This document shows, in pieces, positions 10,938-22,500 of a stretch of DNA of 64,000 nucleotides. Both the position numbers and the translations under genes were made by a program. The stretch comes from Blasia pusilla (Eukaryota; Marchantiophyta; Marchantiopsida; Blasiales), in assembly GCA_050084515.1 (NCBI GenBank), contig CM114275.1:18910001-18974000 (forward strand), read 5' to 3'. Every line of letters starts with the position of its first letter. Within the stretch, counting starts at the first letter, position 1. The notes beneath the pieces were generated by a model. The model worked only from the letters and a program-made list of their open reading frames with translations, was not told the origin of the DNA and searched no databases.

Positions 10938-13900
10938 CGCTCCCTCCTTTCTTCGTTTTACACCACCGAACCCGAACTGGAACTTGGAAGAATTATAAAA
11001 GCTCCGGTGCAAATTTGAAGCGTAGCAGCGCAGCGTCTCAGGATTCCTCAACGGAAGAGGGACGTGAATGAATTAGAGATCTCCGGTGCAGATGTGAGCC
11101 ATAGAATTGTCTCGGAACTCCATGTTGAAATACAAGACGAACCCTCCTCGTCATTTCTAGGTAGTTTAGATAAGCTCTTTTCCAAGAGGTCCCATTCAAC
11201 CCTCCTCTAGGGGCAGGTTCCTTGCCTAAAGCGTTACTGTCAAAAAGTTTGAAGAGCTAGTATATAGTGTTTCATATAAATTCAAATTTTTTTCTTATTG
11301 CCCATAGCATGTGAAAAGATTTCACGTTATCTAGTGCCAAGTGTCAAACATAGAGGTGTTTGCAAATTAAGAAGGCTCTCTCCCATAATAATATAGATGA
11401 CATGGATGGTCCACTTTTTTTAAGAGAGTAGCCCTTGCACTTTTCGTATTTGTGTTCGTGTTTTTAAATTATGATAATAGGGCCAAGGTCCCTTGAGACT
11501 TGTTTTGATTATGTTTTTGGAATAAAAAATTAGGCCTTCATTCAAAAACCAAATCTCTTCCATAGGAACCCTCAACAAAAGTGTTTGAAATCTAAATGTT
11601 ACGGAATCACATGCGATGTCAAGATCACATATGTGGAAGGGGTCCCATAAGCCAAGTCGGTTTCCCATGGACTAGAAATCACCACTCCTTCTTTTATCTT
11701 TAGATTCATATATGTGAACATCCTTGTTTTTTGAAAAAGATTATGTATCTTTTTAATCATACCTTCTTCTTTTATGAAAAAGATTATGCATCTTCTTTTA
11801 AATTCTTTTCTTAGTTGCTCACATTTGATGAGTTACGTTTTGGGAGAGTCCACTTTTGATTTTTTATCACCTCTTTTTTGTGTCCCTCCTAGCAAATGGG
11901 ATCATTCAAGGTTGAGTTAAATTTTTTTTCATAAGATTGATTTAAGATAAATTTTTTGGTGGGTGGGTGATTTAAATTATTCATCATTAATCTCAAATGG
12001 CGTCCACTACTCCTATTAATTGTGAAGTTTCACTTCTCTTACAATTTATGCTTTTAGAATGGAGATGGTTTATCTTACCTAATCTTAGTCCCTCTTTGAA
12101 CCTCCCCCATAGTTTACATTTATCCTTCAAAAAGGTTAAGGAGGTAGGAACACAATTGGATTCTATTCGGGTCTATACTCTTGTTCTCTCCACGAATAAG
12201 AGAAGAGAGTCTATCCCTTCACTTACGATAAGAACTTGAGGGTTGGAAGAAAGTCGGTATGTTCCTCCTCTCCAACCTTCTCTTGCTCCCTTATCGCCTC
12301 TCATCTCCCATATCCAAACTTTATTTCCTATCTCTACTTCCCTAAATCCAAAACCCTCTTAAGACATTCATTATGAATCTTAGGCTATTTCTATTCCTTC
12401 CACTGTTGAAAATTTGACATTTAAATTATTTTTCTGAAATCCACCTTTCATGAAAACTTATCTCTTTCTCTCTTCCCCCTCTCTCTTGAAAATTCAACAT
12501 TATCTCTCTTCTCTCATATTGAAAATCAAACACTTCAAGGAAAAATCTGATGAAATCCTCTCATCAATGTAATTAAAAGAGGATGGGTTTTGAAGACCCC
12601 TTCTCCCGTTGTTGATCGACACGTATACATTTTGCCCTCCGATGATGATGACACTTGTAGCATAAGAACTAAACTAACGTAACAGAAGATTTAAACTAAT
12701 AGGATGAATAAATTAACGAGACCCTTTTCCTTTCCTTTCTTTATGGGTGATTTTCACCCACGCATAGCACAGACATTATGCTAGTGTTCAATAATTTGTC
12801 AATTTTTCTCTTCACTTCTACTGTAAAAAATTCTTTGTTGATTGCTTTATTTTTTACTTTTTTCCCCTTTTTCTCTTCATTTCATGTTTTGAAAATGTAT
12901 TCCGTATCTCTCCTCCCGTTTCCTAGTGAAAATTAAGCATTTCATTTTCTTTCCTTTTTAGGCCCTCATTGTTGAAAATATCTCATTTTCTTTATTTCCC
13001 TTGTTTAAATTTCAATTTTATGCATCTTCCACCCTTCACCCATTAAAGGATTGAGAATGTGTGAAGAAAATTAGACACTTTAAAGATCCACTCTAAAAGC
13101 TCTACATGTGAATCCTTGCATTGTGGTACATAGTGTAACCTTAAAATGGACCCGGGTGATTAAGCATTTTCCCCCCTTTTCAGTCCCTAATTGTTGCAAA
13201 AATTTGCTTCCATTCCCTTGCTTAAAATATAGTATTATCTATCTTTCCCTCCCCTCGTCAAAGGAAGGAAAGTAAATATCTATATTATTATTGGAGAGTG
13301 GCTTCTTGATTTGCAAACACCTCTCCGTTTGACATGTGGCAATCAGACAACAAGAAAATGTTTTCTAATCTATAGGAAACAAGAAAATGTTTTCCATTTT
13401 ACGAGAGTAGAAAAAAATTTGTGTGCAACATTATCAGTCCTTACACTCCCGTGCATGGGATTAGAGGAAACGCTTCTCAAGTGTTGACACATGTCCTCTT
13501 AAGGCCCTTCTATTGTTAACGCATGTTCTTTTGAGACTCTTCTATTGTTAATGGATGTCATTTAAAAGTAATTAAATTAAGGGGAAAATCTATCACCCGT
13601 GCATCGCACGCGCAACGTACTAATACCAATGATAACCACTCATAAATCTAAATGTTCAAATCCTTGCTTCATAGTGTTGAACATGACCATTACCCATATA
13701 AGCTTAATAATGTAATAAAAACAATTTTTTCAAACCTTGGTAAGTACTAGCAAACATGCCTAAGATGTGCACAAGTGTTTTTTAAAAGTCCCTACCTTCT
13801 TTCTTTATTGCACTTACCCATTTCCTCTTCCTCTTTAATCAAATGGTCTTCTTATTTAAAAAATACTTTCGAACTCTATTTTTACAAAACCCCCAACTTC

Positions 13901-14108
13901 GTTCACCTTTTAATTTTCGGAAGAAAAAAGAATCTAATATTTTTCCCCCTTATCTTTTTAAATTATTATAAACATTTTTATTTTTTTATTTTGAATTATA
14001 ACTATGTGTGCACTTTCCCATAATAATATATAATAGATTAATACTGAAAAAATTGTGCTATCTTCTTGTCCATTTAAAAAGCCAAAAATCTTCATGCTAT
14101 CTATGCTT
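10938..14108. other. AT-rich intergenic DNA between COX15 and retroelement 1
   Basis: No gene is visible. The strand upstream of COX15 (10938 to about 11150) should hold its promoter and leader. Beyond it are Helitron-like pieces: a 5' end in minus orientation at 11397, an isolated 3' end near 12750-12784 and a complete one at 13279-13623. A pyrimidine-rich zone (12390-13230) keeps repeating a TTGAAAAT motif followed by C/T-rich DNA. Confidence 0.5.
13279..13623 (+). mobile_element. Non-autonomous Helitron-like element, 345 bp
   Basis: It begins TCTATATTATTATTGGAGAG after an A and ends in CTAA followed by T. A CGTGC-ATC-GCACG hairpin sits about ten bases before the end. These are the hallmarks of Helitron insertion between A and T. 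It has no coding capacity. Related 5' and 3' ends recur elsewhere in the window. Confidence 0.72.
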
Positions 14109-14564
14109 TGTCACATCTGAGTAGCCGATAGGCCAAGATCTATCGTGGATAGGGCATAGGAGCCAACAGACTATCTTGAGTGTAACTTTGTCCCAAGGTG
14201 TTAGATGAGGTTGAGGATAGGTCCGTTGTGTCGGAAACGTCGTTTCTCACAACTTTCTTGTTGAGGTCTTTCACAACCGGATGACTTGTTGAGTAGGTCA
14301 TCTTCTCTTGGTAACCTGTACGCACAGGTTACCATGAGGATAACTATTTTTAGGGGAAGAGCCTTTTGGCTCTTCTCAACCATATATAAGTGAGGAAGAT
14401 GGCTTTCCCAAGCCATCTTTCTCATGTTGGGCCGTTGGAGCACCTCTCTTGTTGTGTGTGAGATAGGACCAAGGTGCTAGAGTCTATATTTCGTGAGAGC
14501 ACAGGGTGGACAAGGCTCAATATGCCAATGTAGATTGAGGAATAGAGTTTTAGGCTAGGTGTGC
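14109..14564 (+). repeat. B1 terminal repeat of retroelement 1
   Basis: It begins TGTCACATCTGAGTAG and aligns with 18906-19361 (B2) over its length at a level typical of old LTRs. A TATA-like TATATAAG lies at 14393-14400, inside B, so this repeat should hold the promoter. It is not followed by an A repeat. The homology stops about 25 bp short of where A would begin, at the deletion junction. Confidence 0.85.
14391..14400 (+). promoter_or_regulatory. TATA box in B1 repeat
   Basis: CATATATAAG in B1 is conserved at the same place in B2 (TATATAAG near 19190-19197). A conserved short inverted repeat (GAAGAGCC TTTT GGCTCTTC) precedes it. This is the likely core promoter of the element. No transcript evidence is available. 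Confidence 0.6.
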
Positions 14565-14575
14565 ACTACCCTACA

Positions 14576-15383
14576 TACACTACCCGCTGACATTTTTTTG
14601 GTGGGGGCATAGGATCTGGATATAGTTGGTACCATTCATTTGGTGAATGCTGGATGGCCATGTCAGGGTCATTCATCAGGTGGCCGAGGGTTTGGATTTC
14701 AGGATCCGAGGTCAGGGGTGTTTTGGGAGATGCTACAAGTAGTGCGACACTTGCAGGAGCGCCAAACATGTTCTCCGGCGTATATTTTGGAGAACGTGCC
14801 GTTGTTGGGAGACACTTGTGCATGTGTGATGACGAGTATGCATCAGGTGAGGTCTTGGTTAGGACTTGTTGTGTTGTTAGATGCAACGAGAGTTGGATCA
14901 CGCGCCCACCGTCCACGATTGTGGTGGACAAATCTGATATCATCAGAGGTACTGAGTCGAGCATACGATGGAGTTCAGAGAGCACCACATCTCACAATGG
15001 ATGTTATTTTGGGCTCAAGGCGTCAATCTAAGGTGGTGACGCGGGATGATAGACCACCGTTGTCAATAGCCAATAGGGTGGGGGAGTTGAGGGCAACCTT
15101 ACCTACGTTGGTGAGCTTCCCAACATCCCATGCCTTTTGTCAGGGAGGGCCAAACATGATTTGGGATGAGGTGACCCGAGTATTAGAGGAGCCTATGGCA
15201 GATGAGCGTGAGCGCGCCATGGGGTTTGCTACGGGTACTACGGTGGTGCAAGGTATGACTGAGGCATCACGGAGACAGGTGTTGGGGCAGGCGATGGACC
15301 TCAATTGTCTCACATGGATAGTCAACCTAGGTATGGCTGAGCAGAGACGGATGCGAGTGTCATCCATGCCGTCATGTCCATGA
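14576..15383 (+). pseudogene. C5 cytosine DNA methyltransferase domain (C-terminal two thirds), retroelement 1
   Basis: The frame is open from 14640 to the stop at 15383. Catalytic motif IV reads AGWPCQGHSSGGRGFG, with the PCQ cysteine. Motif VI reads YILENVPLLGD (Glu of ENV). Motif VIII reads VGSRAHRPRLWWTNL. The C-terminal motifs read ERERAMGFATGTT and SRRQVLGQAMDLNCLTW, equivalent to motifs IX and X. Motif I and the S-adenosylmethionine site are missing, lost with the gag region. Motif VIII (Ser-x-x-x-Arg-x-x-x-Trp-x-Asn) is closer to DNMT3/DRM enzymes than to MET1 or CMT. Known family role: transfer of a methyl group to C5 of cytosine. This truncated copy cannot be active, yet it has no internal stop. 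Confidence 0.9.
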
Positions 15384-15690
15384 GTTGGAGCATTGCCTAC
15401 AGGGTCGGTACAAGCATTGGTGGGGGCGGGACGAGGAGAGATAGCCACCCATGGACTTCCTAGGACGTTGTGCAAGCAGAGAGTGCGAAGGCGGCTAGAA
15501 CAGCACATGTTCATTTTTTGGATGTGGAGCATGGTGTAGGAGGTCAGAGTGAGTGGCTGTCGCTGAGGTGGCTAGGGTTGCTACATAGCAACCAAAGTCG
15601 GAGGTTGTGTCCTCTTCGAGTGAGATCACGATGGAGACTTGGGAGCCTGTGATAGGTCAAGTTGATAAGAGGAGAGCGACATCGAGTTCA
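15384..15690 (+). other. Linker between methyltransferase and reverse transcriptase, retroelement 1
   Basis: This stretch of the former polyprotein has several stops and no recognisable domain. Element 2 has an equivalent linker. Confidence 0.4.
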
Positions 15691-15699
15691 TAGGTTTCT

Positions 15700-16660
15700 A
15701 AGAGGGCATGTTAGTTGTTTTTCCTTCAGTATGAGAGACTTGGGTACACTGAAGGGTCCGGGATACGGATTGAGTTGGCTAGTGATACGCAGATCTTTTG
15801 TCGACCCTACAGGTATTCTAATATAGAGCGAGCCTTGATTCAGAGTAGGAGTCAGGACTTGTTGGAGGGAGGACATGTTAGAGGCAAGACTTGTGGAGTT
15901 ATCACATGGGGAGTATGCATCTGCCACAGTCATGTCGGCGAAGAAGGATATGTATGAAAATTGGACGGATAGGCGGATGTGCGGGCATTAACGACCTATC
16001 AACCGACAGAGGAAGTCAAATCAATATGCCATGCCTACTCCTGAGGAGATCTTTGATGCCATAGGGTATGCAAAGATCTTTAGTACTTTAGATCTCCGTG
16101 TTGGCTATCATCAACTTCCTATCAGGTTGGAGGACAGGGCCGAAAACAACATTCAGGGGGATATATTGGTTCCGGAGAGATTGTTTGTATCCGTGGCGGT
16201 TCTTACCATTTGGGTTGAAGAACGCGCCTGCAGAGTTTCAGAGAGTGATGGATAGGGTTCTGGCTGGATTGGATTTTGTATGGTATTACATAGATGATAT
16301 TTTATCTTCAATTCCACGGTTGAGGAGCATGAGCACCACCTAAAGGAGGTGTTTCGGCGATTGCAGTTACATGGACTAAAGTTACATTCAAGCAACTGCA
16401 GATTCTTTCAGAAGCAGATTGAGTACTTGGGACACACCATATACCCGAGTGGATTAGGTGTTTAGCAAACGAAGGTGGAGGCTATTGCACAAATTCCACG
16501 CTCCATAAATATGAGTCGAGTCTGAGCGTTTCTGGGACTGGAAAACTTCTGTCGACGGTATGTCAAGGGTTTTAGTGCGATCGCAAAGTCTTTGACCTTG
16601 CTGACAAGACTTGATCAGGTTTGGTTGTGGGGAGATGATCAAGAGTGAGCATTTTAGGAG
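15700..16660 (+). pseudogene. Gypsy reverse transcriptase, retroelement 1 (frameshifted)
   Basis: Recognisable blocks in order: RPYRYSNIERALIQ, MPTPEEIFDAIGYAKIFSTL, DLRVGYHQLPIRLEDR, WRFLPFGLKNAPAEFQRVMD and the catalytic box YYIDD (about 16285-16300). After these come the thumb and connection segments. The pieces lie in at least two frames and carry stops, for example TAG at 16463-16465. The family copies genomic RNA into cDNA. This copy is inactive. Confidence 0.93.
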
Positions 16661-17060
16661 CTCAAGGACATGTTGACGTCCTCATCCATTTTACAGAGAC
16701 CGATTAGGGGTTGCCCATTCTAGTTGCATACGGATTGAACCATGTTGGGTCTAGCAGCAGTGCTTACTAAGAGAGATGACGAGTAGAGGGAATTCTTTGT
16801 GGCTTTCGCAAGCCGATCGAACAACATTGCAGAGGCGAAGTACAGCTCCTACGAGGGAGAGTGCTTGGCTACAGTGTGGGCCATGGCACATTTCATGTGC
16901 TATCTATTCGGCAACCCTTCCACACTTATCACTCATCATCAACTGTTGAGGTGGTTGATGGAGTTCGATAAGCTTACGGGAAAGCTTGCCAGGTGGGCTC
17001 TATTACTACAGGAGTATGAGTTTGAAGTGGTTCACATGCCAGGTCGGTGGGTTGAGTCGT
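16661..17060 (+). pseudogene. RNase H domain, retroelement 1
   Basis: The former HTDWSM motif now reads HTD-stop-TM, with TGA at 16736-16738. It is followed by FVAFASRSNNIAEAKYSSYE, ECLATVWAMAHFMCYLFG and TLITHHQLLRWLM, a typical Ty3/gypsy RNase H arrangement. The expected Asp in ITDHHPL has become His in this copy (THHQL). Confidence 0.9.
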
Positions 17061-17449
17061 AACCCATGTCCAAGTCAGAGGGACGACACATGAGAGTTCG
17101 ATGGCAAGGAGAGAGTGATGAGGAGATGATGCCCAGTTGGCATGCATCTACCTATCTTTGTTGGTTGACTATGGCAGATCATTTGCAAGCGATGACTCTA
17201 GTGGTGGGGTCGGAGGATGAGTCTTTGGATCCGGAGGTCAATGAGGAGACAACCGGTGGTCGTGATATCCATGAGGACGTGGAGGTTGTGGACCTCTTGC
17301 GTACTAGCATCATAGCGGGCACAGTGAGTGCTAGAGAGCGGGATTAAATCCTATAAAGAGCAAGGAGGTTCATGTGGGAGGGGACTCATATTTTGCGGGT
17401 ATGGGGAGATGGTAGGATACGAGTGGTACCTCATCCTTTCCAGTGACCA

Positions 17450-18364
17450 CGTGTAGTACGACATGCCCATGAGGAGTTGGGGCATTTTGGAGTAAAGTGT
17501 ACTTACATCTTACTTCACGTTCAGTATTGGTGGTGCAATATGCATAATGGGGTACAACAGTTTGTGGCCAGATGTATGGTATGTGAGCGAGTGCAATCAT
17601 CCTTCAATGCTCCCACTCCGTAGTTACATCCTTTGTCGATTATGGGTTTAGGTTATCGATGGAGTTTAGACTTTGCGGGACCTTTGCCATTGACGGGGCC
17701 TCATCATAGGTACGTGTTGGTCATGGTGGAGCATTTCTCCAAGTGGATAGAGTTGGTAGCACTACCAAACAAGGCGAGCAAGGAAACAGCTTATGCGTTT
17801 CTAGATCGTGTGCTTAGTCACTTTGGTGCACCAGTGGAGGTGTTGATTGACCAGGGTACATAGTTCAGGGGAGAGTTTCAGGCCTTGTGTGATTAGGAGC
17901 TGATAGATTACCGCACTCCGTCCATAGATCACCCTGAGGCAGATGGGTTGGCGGAGAGAGTAGTATAGAGGGTGAAGAGAGGATTGCGCAAGTATGGCTC
18001 GCACCGGGGACAGTTGAGGGAGTGGGACCTACAGTTGCCATGGTTGGCTATGGGTTATCGCTTTAGTCGGCAGACATCCTTGGCATCATTTTCATCATAC
18101 TTTTTGCTCTTTGGGAGAGAGCCAGATTTACCTGCAGCTATTCGACGTGATATGGCAAAGGTGTTAGATCTTGATGATCCAAATGTGTGGGTACAAGCGT
18201 GTTCTCAGAGGGAGGATATTTTTTGTAGAGTTATGCCCATGGCCTTAGAGAACTTAGCTATTGCTCAACATAGGGATACATTGAGGTACGCGACTATTCG
18301 TGGAGGAGGTTATCGTCAAAGGATTATGAGGTTTCATCATGGAGATTACATGTATTTACAGTAG
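17450..18364 (+). pseudogene. DDE integrase, retroelement 1
   Basis: The N-terminal zinc-binding segment includes HEELGHFGVK and later ARCMVCERVQ. The core shows the three acidic residues: Asp in WSLDFAGPLPL, Asp in LIDQGT and Glu in DHPEADGLAERVV. Stops in the core at 17871-17873, 17894-17896 and 17966-17968 all correspond to CAG codons changed to TAG. A conserved tail (FGREPDLPAAIRRD, then DVTAGRTILRVREVLPTRVL) leads into the PHD finger. There is no chromodomain. Confidence 0.93.
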
Positions 18365-18539
18365 GCGGCACCCACGATGCTAGATGTCACTGCAGGGCGT
18401 ACGATCCTACGTGTGCGTGAGGTGTTACCGACTAGAGTCCTCATGTTGGAGGGACAGGATGGAATGGTTTGGAAGGATCATGTGCGCAACTGTGCGCCAT
18501 ATCACCTTCCGAACGTGGATAGGACAATGGATCCGAACT

Positions 18540-18708
18540 TGGCAGTGGTACTCGCAAGCTTGAGGTCTATGTTGTGCAGATCTGCGAGAGGTGCAACCAC
18601 CATGTTGGTATGTGATGGTTGTTCTTGAGGATGGCATATGTCATGTCTAACCCCCCCTCTTGATGTAGTTCCCACGGGACGACGGATATGTCCGAGATGT
18701 GTATAGGG
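18540..18708 (+). pseudogene. PHD finger after integrase, retroelement 1
   Basis: The frame reads SMLCRSARGATTMLVCDGCS, stop (TGA 18626-18628), GWHMSCLTPPL, VVPTGRRICPRCV, stop. The Cys/His spacing and the VCDGC, GWHxxCL and CPRC elements are those of a PHD finger (C4HC3). The first Cys is now Ser (element 2 keeps Cys), and the stop replaces an Arg codon (CGA to TGA). PHD fingers bind histone H3 tails. Here the domain replaces the chromodomain found in many plant gypsy elements. Confidence 0.88.
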
Positions 18709-18770
18709 TAGTAGGTCATATCAGGGAGATGTGATATTTTCTATCTAGAGTTAGGGGGATCCAACAACCA

Positions 18771-18783
18771 GCTAGGGGGGCGA
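18771..18783 (+). other. Polypurine tract of retroelement 1
   Basis: GCTAGGGGGGCGA lies directly before the A1 repeat. Element 2 has CTAGGGGGCGA in exactly the same place although flanking sequence has diverged. This is the expected plus-strand primer site. Confidence 0.75.
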
Positions 18784-18903
18784 TTGTGTGATCTCCATGT
18801 ATATATATGGGTTGATTTCTATACATGTGTGGATCTACCCGTGTGTGGGGATGATCGCTGTTGTGTGGTGTGGATGTGACCAACGATATGTATGCACACG
18901 ACA
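18784..18903 (+). repeat. A1 terminal repeat of retroelement 1
   Basis: It starts TTGTGTGATCTCCATG and ends CACACGACA. It aligns with A2 (19386-19522) apart from a deletion of about 20 bp near its end. It sits between the polypurine tract and B2, separated from B2 by two bases (AC). Confidence 0.9.
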
Positions 18904-18905
18904 AC

Positions 18906-19522
18906 TATCACATGTGAGTAGTCGATAGGCCAAGATCTATCGTGGATAGGGCATAGGAGCTAGCGGACTATCTTGAGTGTAACTTTGTCCCAAGGTGTCC
19001 GATGAGGTTGAGAATAGGTCCATTGTGTCGGGAACGTCATTTCTCACAACTTTCCCATTGAGGTCTTTCTCAATCGGATGACTTGTTAAGCAGATCATTT
19101 GCCCTTGGTAACCTGTGGACGCAGGTTACTAGGAGGATAGCTATATTTAAGGGAAGAGCCTTTTGGCTCTTCCCAACCCTATATAAGGGAGGAAGATGGC
19201 TTTCCCAAGCCATCTTTCTCATGTTGGGCCGCTAGAGCAGCCCTCTTGTTATGTGTGAGATAGGACCATGGTGCTAGCGTATGGACTTCCTCATAGCACA
19301 TAGTGGACGAGGCTCGTTATGCCAATGTAGATTGAGGAGTGGAGTTTTAGGCCGGGTGTGCCATTTTTACTACTCTTTATTTTTGTTGTGTGATCTCCAT
19401 GTATATGTATGAGTTGATTTCTCTACATGTGTGGATCTACCCGTGTGTGAGGAAGATAGGTGTTGTGTGGTGTGGATGTGACCAGCGATGTATGTTGTGT
19501 AGCGATGTCTATGCGCACGACA
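18906..19522 (+). repeat. B2-A2 terminal unit of retroelement 1
   Basis: B2 is 18906-19385 (begins TATCACATGTGAGTAG) and A2 is 19386-19522 (ends GCGCACGACA). B2 matches B1 at the left end of the element. A2 matches A1 just upstream. The 617-bp B2-A2 unit corresponds in form to the free B-A unit at 54407-55047, although the B sequences of the two elements have diverged greatly. Confidence 0.88.
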
Positions 19523-19526
19523 GCTC

Positions 19527-22500
19527 CCCCCGCTTTTGTCATTTGGAAAATTCCTCTGTCCCATCTATTTATTTGAGAGAACAATATTTTGTTTTATTTT
19601 TAATACTTGTGATCCTTTACCTTATTTACTTTAAAAATAGATCACCTCCTCTTTTAGGAAAACCATCCCAACTTTATCCTATTCTAGTGCCTTCATTGTT
19701 AAAGAGGAAAATATTCTTTCTTAAATTTTCTTCTACAAATATATAAGTAAAATATAATGAAATTGGTATATTTCTCATTCTATCTTCTTCTAATGAATAC
19801 TTATTTTGAAATTTTTGGAAACATGATAAGATATTTTTATATTGTGGTTGTAATCCATATCAAAGAGTTTTGTCGACACAATAAATAATTTTTTTTTGAA
19901 TTTCATTATGCGTAATGATACAAAATAGTGAGACAATGAAAGAAAGTAACAAGGGTATTATTTTAAACCTTTGACTCTTTGAGAGGGAAAATGAATCTGA
20001 ATTTTGGAAGAGTGAAAGTGGTTTAACAAGTGAAGAATGGGATTTTTTTGAAGGAGTTGAACCTTACTCCAACCTTTCTAGAGGTATGGAGCCTTATGTT
20101 AAGCTCTTGAAGAATGGGATGTTACTTCAAATTTTAGAGGGGAATGGGATATTATTTCAACCTTTAGATTGGGGTTGCTTAACTCCTTTTATGGAAGATT
20201 GAAAGAAATTGAGAATGGAAGATAACATGAAATGTACCCTTGGGGTTTGCAAATATATTTCTATTTTTATTTTTTTAAATCACTTTTTGTGCCTTGCATA
20301 CCAACAATCGACCATGCATAGCTTATGTGCAACACTTATTTATTCCCTTTGTAAACTGATTTTTACTTTTTTTATTTTTTAATCTGTAAGATGGGTAAGT
20401 ATTCCGTTCATTCACATATCATTTCTTAATTTGCCGCCTTCTTTTTAAACGAGGTAGATGACACTTAAAATTTTCCTTTAGAAAATTATTTATTATACAC
20501 GTCTTCCCTCAAGTAATAAAAAGAATCTGAATGTGAATACACGTATGTGAAAAATCACCATTTTTCTACTTTTGATGAAAAAACCAAAAAAAAAAACTTG
20601 TGACTGTATAAATAGACAAAGTGCAGTCACCTAGTCCCAACATTCACTTTGACCACATTGACAAACAATCGACTAATAAATTCAGTAGATCCAGATCCAA
20701 AATTTTAAACTTGCAATTCACTTCATTCTTTCAAGGAGTACAATCACTCCTTCCATCCGTTTGTATAGTTTCATGCAACAATTTGTCCCAAGTGAACTCA
20801 TATATGCAAGAAATCAGAGAGGTTAATTAGTGTTTAGCTCAATTTGCAACCTCCTTTCCACTAGAGACATGACTTTGCCTTTTCTCACAACTGGAATGAT
20901 ATGGTGAATTGAAAGAATTGTTCTAATCCTCTCACCTTCCGTGATTAATCTCATGTAGAATGACTGTTTCGCTAGTGAAAGTTCACCCGCTACAAACTTA
21001 GAAGACCAGTGCACACGTGACTTGGCCTTGCTACTCTACTTCCACAAACAAACTTAGATTGGAGATCAGGACTGACCTCCTCGTTTCCAATTTCGCACAT
21101 GCATCAAGATTTAGTCATGGACAAACATATTCAGCAGCCACAATTATGGAGGTGTTCATCATAAAGCCATAGCATAGCACACATGAAGTCACCAGTATTA
21201 CCATGAAACATTAAGATCATGAACGTCTGAGGTCCAACATGATCATAATGTGTTCCAATCATGAGGAGAACAATTTTTGCACACTTGTTATGTCATGAAA
21301 CAATTGCTTCACTACGAACTAGAGAAATTTGGAATCAAAATTAGGTCATGGAAGTGAATGGGTGAAGGACATTTCTCTACCTTCCCATTGTTACCCGCAA
21401 GAGTATCAAGATAGCACGTGAAACCCAACAAAACCTATGAGGAATCTTTACATAATTTCCTTCCTTGCAAGGATCTTTTCAATATAGCTTTACTCACTAA
21501 GCAATCGTTTACAAATGTTTTGATAAAGCCCTCCATCTCAAAGAGACGCCAAAAATTATAACTCGAAGACAAACTACTCTAGATGTGTGGAGGAGTCCAG
21601 AAGAGGAACTCTTGATGGAATTCGACAAACATTTTGACTGCCACTTTACCAAGTAGCAAAAATGTGTATTCACAGTGAAGGAATGAGATAAAGGGCATGC
21701 CTCCCAACGAGAGTGCTCCAAGCAAAGATTCACATAATTGAAAGGCAATTAAAAGAGCTATGAGAAGATCACCATATAAAAAGTACTACTTCCATGTAGA
21801 GAGTATTCGAAATGGATCTGCTTACAGGAAGGAGATTTGCCCTTTTCAACTCTACCCATGCCCTCTTATAATAGCAAAGCATTGAAGTGACCTATTGTTT
21901 TCTTGGCCACCAAAACCCTAAACAATGCCAATTCCATAGTGACTCCTCAAGAGAATGAATCTCAGAGATATTTACCACTCTGGACCCTAGGTTTTGATGG
22001 TGTGGAATGAACGTCACCATACACCAGTAAGGGGATCTTGACCACCAGAGGTGAAGATATCAATTATCTTCTAAAGAATGTCATCATTGGGAATTATTTG
22101 CAAAATGTGAGTGAGTGCATTAGTTGCTCCCTATCCTAAAGAAGTGAGTTGAGGTTCCCACCAATAGAAAACTTTCTACCATGGCCAATTTGTGGTTCTA
22201 TCGAATTGACATTGTCTACCCTTTCATGGTATTAAGACCAACTTGAATTTTGTCCTTGTTGGGACGCTCATGTCATGAAGCCAGCTTTGAGACAGCTGTG
22301 ACAAAAAACACAAGAATGCTTAAAAGTGACATGCTTCTGCTCAGGGCACCAAAATGGATGTTGAAAAGAAAAGAGTGATGAACAGAGGAAAGGAACAATC
22401 CACCTTTCCAGGAGACATATGATCTTCTGCCAAGGATGTGCTGTTAGGTTGTTCAAGGATGTGAACTCCTAACACCTCCTGGGTACATACCTTAGATATT

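Larger units (their letters stand above)
14109..19522 (+). mobile_element. Retroelement 1: Ty3/gypsy-type with methyltransferase and PHD domains, split terminal repeats
   Basis: Order: B1 repeat (14109-14564), truncated C5 methyltransferase, reverse transcriptase, RNase H, DDE integrase, PHD finger, polypurine tract, A1 repeat, 2 nt, B2 repeat, A2 repeat. Ends are TGTC and GACA. The flanks GCTT (14105-14108) and GCTC (19523-19526) match at three of four bases, consistent with an aged 4-bp target duplication. The gag, protease and N-terminal methyltransferase are missing. B1 is joined almost directly to methyltransferase sequence at about 14565-14576, so roughly 4 kb has been lost relative to element 2. 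The pol region has many in-frame stops and frameshifts, so the copy is dead. Confidence 0.9.

Noticed and set aside
10938-11051. Upstream extension of COX15
   Set aside because: The frame is open but has no ATG. The upstream start would be TTG. The ATG at 10937 gives a good presequence.
18784-19361. Ordinary LTR made of A plus B
   Set aside because: The free unit at 54407-55047 has its target duplication at the outer ends of B-A, so B is first and A is last.
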